Assembly: GCA_027030605.1 (NCBI GenBank)
Contig: JALVEV010000033.1
Location: forward strand, 1-5,007
Reading direction: 5' to 3'
Source of the DNA: Campylobacteraceae bacterium
Lineage (GTDB): Bacteria; Campylobacterota; Campylobacteria; Campylobacterales; Sulfurovaceae
DNA: 5,007 bases
Below the pieces are notes generated by a model, which saw only the letters and a list, made by a program, of their open reading frames with translations, had not been told where the DNA came from and searched no databases. This document shows, in pieces, positions 1 to 4,864 of the stretch; position 1 is the first letter of the stretch, and every line of letters starts with the position of its first letter. Position numbers and translations under genes: made by a program.

Positions 1-1
1 C

Positions 2-421
2 TTAACTTACTCTAGCCAAAACCGTTCTGCTGCATGTAGAATTCCTTATGGTGCAGGAGAGAAGGCAACTAGAATTGAGACTCGTTTCCCTGACTCTACC
101 TCTTGTCCTTACCTTGCATTTGCTGTTCTTATGATGGCTGGTCTTGATGGAATTAAAAATGGTGGTTATGAGTTAGTTGGACCATTTAATGAAGACCTAT
201 TTGAGCTTTCAAGAGATGAGATTGCTGAGAGAAAAATTCCTGAGCTTCCAAACTCATTTAGAGATGCACTTGAGGGACTTGAAAAAGACCATGAGTTCCT
301 AGCTCCAATTATGAGTCCTGAGTATGTTAAAGAGTATGTTGACTATATGTTTGATAGACACGTTATACCTGTTGAGGGAAGACCAACTGCTTATGAGTAT
401 ATCTCTACTTACTCTTGTTAA
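2..421 (+). CDS. glnA: Glutamine synthetase type I, C-terminal part (5' end outside window)
   Basis: Glutamine synthetase makes glutamine from glutamate, ammonia and ATP in the cytoplasm and is the main entry of ammonium into organic nitrogen. The open frame runs in from the left edge and gives 139 residues up to a TAA stop. Diagnostic family blocks are visible in order: NRSAACRIP at residues 7-15 (active-site arginines of the NRS..RIP motif), RIETRFPD at 24-31 (the conserved Glu and Arg pair), CPYLAF and MMAGLDGIKN at 35-53, then the C-terminal helix. About 330 N-terminal residues are missing compared with the E. coli enzyme. The ATG at 131 is internal, since the homology continues upstream of it. 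The E. coli adenylylation site (NLYDLP) corresponds to DLFELS here, so the modified Tyr is Phe at codon 200-202. This points to an enzyme not controlled by adenylylation, as in Helicobacter pylori. Confidence 0.97.
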   Translation, partial: LTYSSQNRSAACRIPYGAGEKATRIETRFPDSTSCPYLAFAVLMMAGLDGIKNGGYELVGPFNEDLFELSRDEIAERKIPELPNSFRDALEGLEKDHEFLAPIMSPEYVKEYVDYMFDRHVIPVEGRPTAYEYISTYSC

Positions 422-440
422 GAACTTCATAATGAATTAA

Positions 441-511
441 CGAGGCTAAAGCCATCGGTTCCGTATATGCGACTTGTATGTTCGGAATCGGCGTATTTAC
501 ACCCGAACATA
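441..511. repeat. Cluster of inverted repeats downstream of glnA (possible dispersed palindromic element)
   Basis: Two hairpins lie close together in the gap after glnA. The first, 441-457, has GGCT paired with AGCC over an AA loop and is extended by CGA/TCG with one bulged base. The second, 477-485 with 503-511, is a perfect 9-bp stem (TATGTTCGG/CCGAACATA) with a 17-base loop. A third helix competes with it: 455-463 (TCGGTTCCG) can pair with 483-491 (CGGAATCGG) using G-U wobbles. The block is visibly richer in CG dinucleotides than its AT-rich surroundings. This composition and repeated folding resemble REP- or MITE-like intergenic palindromes, but one copy alone cannot prove that it is dispersed. 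It could also be an RNA element or part of the glnA 3' end. Confidence 0.55.
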
Positions 512-513
512 TT

Positions 514-556
514 TTGTAGATTTTCGTTCGATAAAATCGAACCTACAATATTTTAT
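514..556 (+). terminator. Hairpin followed by T-rich tail, possible glnA terminator
   Basis: An outer stem TTGTAG (514-519) pairs with CTACAA (543-548), and an inner perfect 7-bp stem GTTCGAT (526-532) pairs with ATCGAAC (536-542) over an AAA loop. The six bases ATTTTC (520-525) are bulged on the left side only. The tail is TATTTTAT rather than an uninterrupted T run, so termination may be inefficient. It ends just before the promoter-like sequence of the next gene, which fits a boundary between transcription units. It may equally be a third unit of the palindrome cluster just upstream. Confidence 0.5.
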
Positions 557-558
557 GC

Positions 559-564
559 TACAAT
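559..564 (+). promoter_or_regulatory. Candidate -10 box (TACAAT) immediately before the transpeptidase gene
   Basis: TACAAT matches the sigma-70 -10 consensus at five of six positions. The first base of the ATG is seven bases after its last T, which is where transcription would normally begin. No convincing -35 is seen at the right distance, which is usual in Campylobacterota. No Shine-Dalgarno sequence precedes the ATG. The simplest reading is a leaderless or nearly leaderless mRNA. Confidence 0.4.
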
Positions 565-570
565 AACTTC

Positions 571-1389
571 ATGAAATATCTTGTAACTCACTTTTTACTT
601 TTTACTATCTTACTTCTTGGTGCTATTGGACTCTTTTATCTCTATGGTAAAAATCTATGGATGCCCTACTACAAAAAATACTGCACAACTCAAATTCAAA
701 CTGTTAAAGTTATTGACAAAGAGTACCAACCCTGCCCTGCTCCTCCTGAGTGCAATCAAACAGAGCCTAAGATTGTAGAAAAAGAGTGTCCAATTTGCCC
801 TGAACTTGAAATATTAACACCAAAACAGAAACTCTTTCGTCACTTAGCCGATAGTAACTTTATACGCTACCCCAAAAAACTAACCCTTATAGGTCTAAAG
901 TATGAACAGCAACTTGAAGTTTGGGGAGAAGACAATGAGGGAGAGCAACACCTAATAGCTATCTACCCATTTACAGCCTTTTCAGGAATACTTGGACCAA
1001 AGTGTAAAGAGGGTGACAGACAGATTCCAGAGGGTATTTACGGTATATCTTACCTCAACCCAAATAGTAAGTTTCACCTCTCTATGAGAATTGACTACCC
1101 CAATGCTTTTGATAGAAAGATGGCAAAAAGAGAGGGACGAACCAACTTAGGTGGTGACATTATGATTCATGGCAGTAACCGTACTGTTGGTTGTATTCCT
1201 ATTGGAGATGAGAACATTGAACAGCTATACTTTTTGGCTGAAAAGGTAGGGATTCAAAATATTAAAGTCATTTTAGCCCCTGTTGACTTTAGAAAGATGA
1301 ATGTAAATATTACAAAAGCTAACAAACACCCTTGGTTGAGGGAGTTGTATGATAAAATAAAAAAAGAGATGGAAGAGTTTAAAAAATAG
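571..1389 (+). CDS. Membrane-anchored L,D-transpeptidase-fold (YkuD/YafK-type) protein
   Basis: Proteins of this fold use a catalytic cysteine to form or cut L,D-type peptide bonds in peptidoglycan in the periplasm. E. coli YafK (DpaA) releases Braun's lipoprotein from the wall. The 272-residue product has one hydrophobic segment at about residues 4-25 that fits an uncleaved N-terminal anchor. A linker (about 38-80) follows with Cys at 38, 55, 61, 73 and 76, then the catalytic domain (about 100-240). YafK-like blocks are clear: IPEGIYGIS (152-160), NPNSKF (163-168), YPNAFDR (176-182) and IMIHGSNRTVGCIPIGD (197-213), with His200 and Cys208 as the probable catalytic pair. The C-terminal tail is charged and helical. 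The start at 571 keeps the anchor; the next in-frame ATG (661) would remove it. There is no visible ribosome binding site. Transpeptidase, carboxypeptidase or amidase-like activity cannot be told apart from sequence alone. Confidence 0.88.
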   Translation: MKYLVTHFLLFTILLLGAIGLFYLYGKNLWMPYYKKYCTTQIQTVKVIDKEYQPCPAPPECNQTEPKIVEKECPICPELEILTPKQKLFRHLADSNFIRYPKKLTLIGLKYEQQLEVWGEDNEGEQHLIAIYPFTAFSGILGPKCKEGDRQIPEGIYGISYLNPNSKFHLSMRIDYPNAFDRKMAKREGRTNLGGDIMIHGSNRTVGCIPIGDENIEQLYFLAEKVGIQNIKVILAPVDFRKMNVNITKANKHPWLRELYDKIKKEMEEFKK

Positions 1390-1843
1390 AAACCAATTTA
1401 TAACCTAACTTATAAGAGTTAACAATAGAGTTTTTAGGCAGTTTCTTTCTAAGTTTATATATTAAATACTTTAATCTCTTATTGCAATCTTTAGAGATTG
1501 ATTCATCTTCCCAAATAGTATATTCTAAAAAAGAGGAAGAGATAAATTCTCCTTTTTTACTAATCATTATTTCCATAAATTTTATCTCATTTTTTGTTAA
1601 CTTAACCTCTTTATTATCTTTATCATAAAGTATTTTTGTTTTAGTATTAAAAATATAGCCATCTTTTAAATAAAAAAGAGAGCTATCAATTGATACTAAA
1701 TCACGACAAAGATTTTTAAGGAATATCTTAATCTGATACTCTTGAGATGGGTCTTTTAAATAATTTAATAGTTGTACAGATAGTTTTTCTAGTTTTTTAT
1801 ATACATTTTGTTCATCATTAACATTTGCTGTCTGAAAAGCCAT
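1379..1843 (-). CDS. Stand-alone OmpR/PhoB-type winged-helix DNA-binding protein
   Basis: The 154-residue product ends in a typical OmpR/PhoB effector domain (about residues 63-154). It has an N-terminal beta sheet, helix 1 with LTKNEIKFMEIMI (82-94), and the helix 2 region with FISSSFLEYTIW (100-111, including the conserved Trp111). The recognition helix is about 117-134 (basic, KRLKYLIYKLRKK), and the wing hairpin ends in GYKL (147-150). The N-terminal 60 residues are predicted helical and are too short for a receiver domain, and no phospho-acceptor Asp context is seen. It is therefore not a normal two-component response regulator. No membrane segment is present. A good ribosome binding site (AAAGGAG, 1854-1860) supports the start. 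It is transcribed away from the 466-aa gene and may regulate it from the shared region. Its last 11 bases overlap the end of the convergent transpeptidase gene. GC content is very low (22% in one hand-counted block), lower than in glnA. Confidence 0.82.
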   Translation of the reverse strand: MAFQTANVNDEQNVYKKLEKLSVQLLNYLKDPSQEYQIKIFLKNLCRDLVSIDSSLFYLKDGYIFNTKTKILYDKDNKEVKLTKNEIKFMEIMISKKGEFISSSFLEYTIWEDESISKDCNKRLKYLIYKLRKKLPKNSIVNSYKLGYKLVSIF

Positions 1844-1853
1844 ACTACTATAT

Positions 1854-1860
1854 CTCCTTT
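1854..1860 (-). promoter_or_regulatory. Ribosome binding site AAAGGAG of the winged-helix gene
   Basis: On the minus strand AAAGGAG lies ten bases before the ATG at 1843. It fixes the start of the regulator gene and shows that this short AT-rich frame is a real gene. Confidence 0.75.
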
Positions 1861-1903
1861 CATAAAATATCTACATAAGTTTAACATAATGAAAAAAACT
1901 AGA

Positions 1904-1909
1904 ATTATA
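1904..1909 (-). promoter_or_regulatory. Candidate -10 box TATAAT for the winged-helix gene
   Basis: A perfect TATAAT is read on the minus strand and would give a leader of roughly 54 bases before the regulator ATG. No clear -35 is seen about 17 bases upstream. In DNA this AT-rich a perfect hexamer can occur by chance. Confidence 0.35.
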
Positions 1910-2033
1910 GAAATAATGTTAAAAATTTTAATATTATAAATTTTTTTAAAAGAATTATATAGATTTATATGGAATAATATTGAATTTTATTAGTTTTGAC
2001 AAAATTATATTGATTACAAAAAAAAATTTTTTT

Positions 2034-2039
2034 TAAAAT
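2034..2039 (+). promoter_or_regulatory. Candidate -10 box TAAAAT for the 466-aa gene
   Basis: TAAAAT directly follows the A9T8 block and would place the transcript start about 28 bases before the ATG at 2075. The gene's ribosome binding site GGGAG (2061-2065) then falls inside a short leader. There is no -35 at the expected distance. The position is sensible, but the match is weak evidence in AT-rich DNA. Confidence 0.35.
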
Positions 2040-2074
2040 GTGCTACTTTTTTACACTTTTGGGAGATAGAAAAT

Positions 2075-3475
2075 ATGAAAAAAAATAGTTTTTCTAAAAA
2101 GATAGAATACCTTTTTAAAAGATTAGGATTAGAAGAAGATGCCTTTACTAAACTTTTTTGGAATGAGAAGAAAACAACACTCTATGCAAGAAAAAAATCA
2201 GTTATTGGGAAATGGTTAGAGGAAGATATTAAGAAACCAAAGGGTTTCTATTTTGATACCTATCCTATCTCTAAACTACAAAATAACAATAGACCTTTTT
2301 TTACTAAAAGCTCTTTTTTAGATGACTCTTTTGATGAATTTAAAAAAAGAGTAGATGAGTATGTTGATTATATAGCTCAACCTAAGATAGATTTTGACTA
2401 TAGATATATCTATAGCTTTAACAGATACTTCAATGCCGTAACCTATAAAAAAATAACTATTTTAGAAAAGATAAGCCAAGATAGATACAAAATAGAGTTA
2501 AGTAACTCCCATGTTTATAAAGATAGAGAATTTGAACCCTACTACGGAGAGATAGAGATAATTAAAGACTACTACTATATTTCTATCAAAAATAGCTTTG
2601 AGACAGTAACCTTCTATTTCATGTTGAGTAAAGGGTACAAAACCAATGACTCTATTTATGGAGTAAGCTTAGGTCTCTCTTTCAATAAAGGTTTTCCTGT
2701 ATCTCGAAAAATGCTTTTAACAAAAAGACTCTTAACTACCCAAGAGGAGAATGAGTTCTATCTACATGCCAATGAGAGTACAGTAATTGTTGCTGATGAG
2801 TCTAGTGAGCATACATATAGCACAAAAGAGGAGAACTATTTAAAAAATATTAATAGACGAATTAATAACCTAGCAATCTTTACTCAAAAAGCAAATAGTA
2901 TACTAGATAGAGATATTGATAAGGTTAAACACTTAAAATTTAATTCTAAAGGATTAGATAAAATAAACAATTCTATAAATAGATTTTTAGAGAAAAAGCA
3001 GTTAGAACTTGATGATATTCTTCAAAAATTAATAGGCAAATGGTACTGTTACTGTTATGGTACTATTGCTGATGAGAGTGGTAAATTTAAAATTTGGACT
3101 ATGAATACTGAAATAGATAGAAACAAAAAGGTAAAAGCTTTTATAGATGAAACCTGTATACTTGAAGGAGAACTAAATACAACCTACAATAAATATAAAT
3201 CATATATAAAACTTAACCATATATTCTCTTCAGAATTAGCTCTTATTACCTTTTATAATAAAGAGGTCTATAAAAAAATCTTTAAAGTTACTATTTTTAG
3301 TAATAAGTATGGTCAAGAGTATGATGCTATTAGTATTGGATTTCTTTCAAGAGAAGAGTTAAAGTTAGATATAGTTAGAGAGACATTAGGAGATGCAAAA
3401 GAGGCTCTCTTTACTAGTAATGGAAATATAGAAAAGAGAATTAATGAATTATATAAAAAAATTGAATATAACTAA
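2075..3475 (+). CDS. Unrecognised 466-residue protein with possible HTH and duplicated beta-rich domain
   Basis: I do not recognise this family. The start is supported by GGGAG nine bases upstream. Residues 8-50 look like a small helical domain (IEYLFKRLG, EEDAFTKLFW, RKKSVIGKWLEE) that could be a divergent Cro/CI-like helix-turn-helix. Residues about 111-220 are beta-rich, with alternating hydrophobics and many Tyr and Phe, and include YGEIEI, YISIKN, YGVSLGLSFNKG and MLLTKRLL. A helical linker (about 251-318) follows, then a second beta-rich stretch (about 320-430) with GKWYCYCYG, EGEL, YIKLN, FKVTIFSNKYG and ISIGFLSREEL. The two stretches share the order and spacing of these elements and look like a divergent duplication. 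The GxW-type opening of the second is reminiscent of lipocalin-like barrels, but that is only a resemblance. There is no signal peptide or membrane segment, so it is probably cytoplasmic. It is divergent from the winged-helix gene and AT-rich (about 25-30% GC in sampled blocks), consistent with an acquired module. Confidence 0.85.
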   Translation: MKKNSFSKKIEYLFKRLGLEEDAFTKLFWNEKKTTLYARKKSVIGKWLEEDIKKPKGFYFDTYPISKLQNNNRPFFTKSSFLDDSFDEFKKRVDEYVDYIAQPKIDFDYRYIYSFNRYFNAVTYKKITILEKISQDRYKIELSNSHVYKDREFEPYYGEIEIIKDYYYISIKNSFETVTFYFMLSKGYKTNDSIYGVSLGLSFNKGFPVSRKMLLTKRLLTTQEENEFYLHANESTVIVADESSEHTYSTKEENYLKNINRRINNLAIFTQKANSILDRDIDKVKHLKFNSKGLDKINNSINRFLEKKQLELDDILQKLIGKWYCYCYGTIADESGKFKIWTMNTEIDRNKKVKAFIDETCILEGELNTTYNKYKSYIKLNHIFSSELALITFYNKEVYKKIFKVTIFSNKYGQEYDAISIGFLSREELKLDIVRETLGDAKEALFTSNGNIEKRINELYKKIEYN

Positions 3476-3630
3476 TCAAAATAACTTAAAGTAATATTTT
3501 AAGTTAAACATCTTTGATACCTACTATTGAACTAAAAAAAATAGTATTCAACTTTTTAGAATTAATATTGTTAATTAAAATATTTTTTTCATATAATTTT
3601 TCAAAAACTAACTTTTTGCAGTCTTTTTAG
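3476..3630. other. Gene-free AT-rich stretch with weak terminator-like hairpins
   Basis: After the 466-aa gene there are three small AT-only inverted repeats. The first is 3482-3490 with 3498-3506 (TAACTTAAA/TTTAAGTTA, 9 bp). The second is 3522-3528 with 3540-3546 (TACTATT/AATAGTA). The third is 3560-3565 with 3571-3576 (AATTAA/TTAATT), followed by a T7 run at 3583-3589. The third has the geometry of an intrinsic terminator but no GC pairs, so it would be weak. A TATAAT also occurs at 3592-3597. No coding frame is credible here. Confidence 0.45.
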
Positions 3631-3691
3631 TAGTATAATTTTTTTATGGGAGTTGATTTTTTAGTATATTTTTTATATGGAAATTGATTCT
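3631..3691 (+). repeat. Tandem direct repeat, two 30-bp copies at 31-bp period, carrying -10 boxes
   Basis: Copy A is 3631-3660 and copy B is 3662-3691. Position by position, 25 of 30 bases are identical. Each begins TAGTATA, continues with a T-rich run, and ends with ATGG, two to four variable bases, and TTGATT. Both copies contain a -10-like hexamer: TATAAT at 3634-3639 and TATATT at 3665-3670. The 31-bp spacing is close to three DNA helical turns, so both copies face the same side of the DNA. It may be a duplicated promoter or a pair of protein-binding sites. Confidence 0.7.
3634..3639 (+). promoter_or_regulatory. Candidate -10 box TATAAT for the secreted repeat-protein operon
   Basis: A perfect TATAAT at the start of the first tandem copy would begin transcription near 3645, giving a leader of about 200 bases. 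The matching hexamer in the second copy (TATATT, 3665-3670) would give about 165 bases. No strong -35 is present. The next -10-like sequences, near 3797-3804, would remove most of the structured leader and cannot be excluded. Confidence 0.45.
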
Positions 3692-3843
3692 CAGAAAGGA
3701 ATTCCCCCCATATAGGGGGGAACAGATTAAAAGTTGCAAACTAAACTTTGGCGAGGGAAGTTTGCTAACACCACACACACTAGGTATAGGTGTATCTATA
3801 TTATAGCACACTATACCTTTGTATAAAAAACAAAGGATGTACA
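3692..3843 (+). ncRNA. Structured 5' leader with mutually exclusive helices; candidate cis-regulatory RNA
   Basis: Four or more helices crowd this leader. Stem P1 pairs TTCCCCCC (3702-3709) with GGGGGGAA (3715-3722) over a five-base loop. Stem P2 pairs GCAAACT (3736-3742) with AGTTTGC (3759-3765). It competes with 3743-3748/3758-3763 (AAACTT/AAGTTT) and with 3730-3735/3744-3749 (AAAGTT/AACTTT). Stem P3 pairs 3782-3793 with 3808-3818 (AGGTATA/TATACCT plus GTGT/ACAC, one bulged G). Stem P4 pairs CCTTTG (3816-3821) with CAAAGG (3831-3836) and buries the Shine-Dalgarno AAAGGA. P3 and P4 share bases 3816-3818, so only one can form fully: P3 would free the ribosome binding site and P4 would hide it. 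This is the layout of a translational RNA switch, but no known riboswitch core is recognised. It could also be a thermosensor or a protein-binding leader. Confidence 0.5.
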
Positions 3844-4845
3844 ATGAAGAAAACGATAATGCTTTCACTTATCGTCTCCTCTTTGGTTATGGGAGCTAAT
3901 ACGGCTGATAACTTAGTTATTGACCAAAAAAATGAGATTACTACTAACTCTACCATTGATAATGCTACTGTTGACCAAGGGAAGACTGAAATTCTTGGGG
4001 CTTCGGATGTTGATAATGTTACGGTTAAACAAGGTTCTTCTAACACAACAGGAAATTTGATTGAAAATAGTGATATTTCACAAACAACAGAAAATGGAAG
4101 TAAGACAACAGTTAGTCAAGGACATCTTAAAATTGATAGTTCTACAGCAAGTAACTTAAAGCTTGAATCAAGAAACACTATTAAAGATATTGAAATTACC
4201 AATACACTTATAGAGCAAGGTAATTTTATAGTTGAAGGTGGTTCAACAGCAAAAGATACTTTAGCTTCAGGAACAGAGGAATTAACCTCTACAAATATTA
4301 TTAAAAATATTGAAGCAGATGGTGTTGATATAGACAAGAGTACTATTCATCAGAGTCGTACACAAATTTCAAATGGTGCAACTACTGATAAATTACAACT
4401 TCTTAACAGAAATAAACTTGAAAACTCTACTATGGATAATTCTAAAGTCTACCAATCTAAATTAAAAGTCGATGATAGTACAGCAACAGTACTAGAGGTT
4501 GGACTTAATGATGATAGTAGTGAATTTGAAAATACCATTAATGGTAGTGAGATTAAAGGTGAATCTGTTATTAAGCAGAGCGATATAACCATTGAAAATA
4601 GTTCTACAGTAAATACCTTAGTGAGTAAGGGAACTAATAGCATTAAAAACTTTAGTGCAGATAAGTCACTAATTTCTCAAAATGAGATGTTTATTGATAA
4701 CTCTGAAGTTACCAATTTTAAAACTACACAGACTAACACTATTGAAGGTGCAACTGTAGAAAATGATACATATACAACTTGGTCAAATGCTATAGATATA
4801 ACTAATCCAACAACCATTTCACAGGGTTCAACAACCATAAACTAA
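3844..4845 (+). CDS. Secreted Asn/Ser/Thr-rich repeat protein, probable beta-solenoid
   Basis: The 333-residue product starts with a Sec signal peptide: a Lys-Lys n-region, hydrophobic IMLSLIVSSLVMG at residues 5-17, and likely cleavage after Ala18 or Ala21. There is no lipobox; the protein has no Cys at all. The mature part is built of imperfect repeats centred on [TS]-x-[VI]-x-Q-[GSN]-x(3)-[IV], for example TVDQG, TVSQG, LIEQG, TIHQS, KVYQS, VIKQS, LISQN and TISQG. The central Gln is at residues 45, 63, 80, 92, 125, 170, 204, 245, 279 and 327. Units also open with N-x-I. Alternating hydrophobics with Asn/Asp/Ser/Thr turns fit a parallel beta-helix. It ends abruptly in a repeat, with no autotransporter barrel, LPXTG or other anchor seen. 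The start at 3844 is chosen because AAAGGA precedes it and the signal peptide begins there; the upstream in-frame ATG at 3790 lacks both. A paralogue follows after 19 bases. Function is unknown; a surface or matrix role is inferred. Confidence 0.87.
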   Translation: MKKTIMLSLIVSSLVMGANTADNLVIDQKNEITTNSTIDNATVDQGKTEILGASDVDNVTVKQGSSNTTGNLIENSDISQTTENGSKTTVSQGHLKIDSSTASNLKLESRNTIKDIEITNTLIEQGNFIVEGGSTAKDTLASGTEELTSTNIIKNIEADGVDIDKSTIHQSRTQISNGATTDKLQLLNRNKLENSTMDNSKVYQSKLKVDDSTATVLEVGLNDDSSEFENTINGSEIKGESVIKQSDITIENSSTVNTLVSKGTNSIKNFSADKSLISQNEMFIDNSEVTNFKTTQTNTIEGATVENDTYTTWSNAIDITNPTTISQGSTTIN

Positions 4846-4852
4846 TTTATTT

Positions 4853-4858
4853 AAGGAG
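4853..4858 (+). promoter_or_regulatory. Ribosome binding site AAGGAG of the second repeat-protein gene
   Basis: AAGGAG lies six bases before the ATG at 4865, inside the 19-base gap between the two repeat-protein genes. Unlike the site of the first gene, I see no helix that hides it. The short gap supports co-transcription. Confidence 0.8.
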
Positions 4859-4864
4859 TAAAAA

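Larger units (their letters stand above)
1844..2074. other. AT-rich divergent intergenic region between regulator and 466-aa gene
   Basis: This 231-bp gap separates two divergently transcribed genes and must hold both promoters. It is extremely AT-rich. Near the right-hand gene there is an uninterrupted A9 tract (2018-2026) followed directly by T8 (2027-2034), a self-complementary block. Such a tract is likely to be bent or rigid DNA and could act as an UP-like promoter element or protein-binding site. No small gene is visible. Confidence 0.6.

Noticed and set aside
131..421. A 96-residue gene starting at the ATG at 131
   Set aside because: The same frame continues upstream with clear glutamine synthetase motifs, so this ATG is internal to glnA.
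661..663. A downstream start for the transpeptidase-fold gene
   Set aside because: It would delete the membrane anchor and has no better ribosome binding site than the ATG at 571.
1379..1843. A full two-component response regulator
   Set aside because: Only about 60 residues precede the winged-helix domain, too few for a receiver, and no phosphorylation-site context is visible.
1996..2001. A perfect -35 box TTGACA for the 466-aa gene
   Set aside because: No acceptable -10 hexamer lies 16-18 bases downstream; the sequence there is a run of A.
3631..3691. A CRISPR array based on the 30-bp repeats
   Set aside because: The units are adjacent with one base between them and no spacer, only two copies exist, and no cas gene is present.
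3748..3766. A sigma-54 promoter (TTGGC followed by TTTGC)
   Set aside because: The GG and GC elements are 14 bases apart instead of 12, which abolishes sigma-54 recognition.
3790..3843. Extending the secreted repeat protein to the in-frame ATG at 3790
   Set aside because: It has no ribosome binding site, and the added 18 residues would bury the signal peptide; the ATG at 3844 has AAAGGA and a proper Lys-Lys signal start.
3692..3843. A c-di-GMP type I riboswitch or other known class
   Set aside because: The conserved GEMM core and its tetraloop-receptor pieces are absent, and I could not match any other known core.
3644..4643. Minus-strand open frames across 3644-3868, 3801-4046, 4116-4337 and 4449-4643
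   Set aside because: They lie opposite the leader or the repeat-protein gene, lack good ribosome binding sites and recognisable domains, and are explained by the repetitive plus-strand coding pattern.
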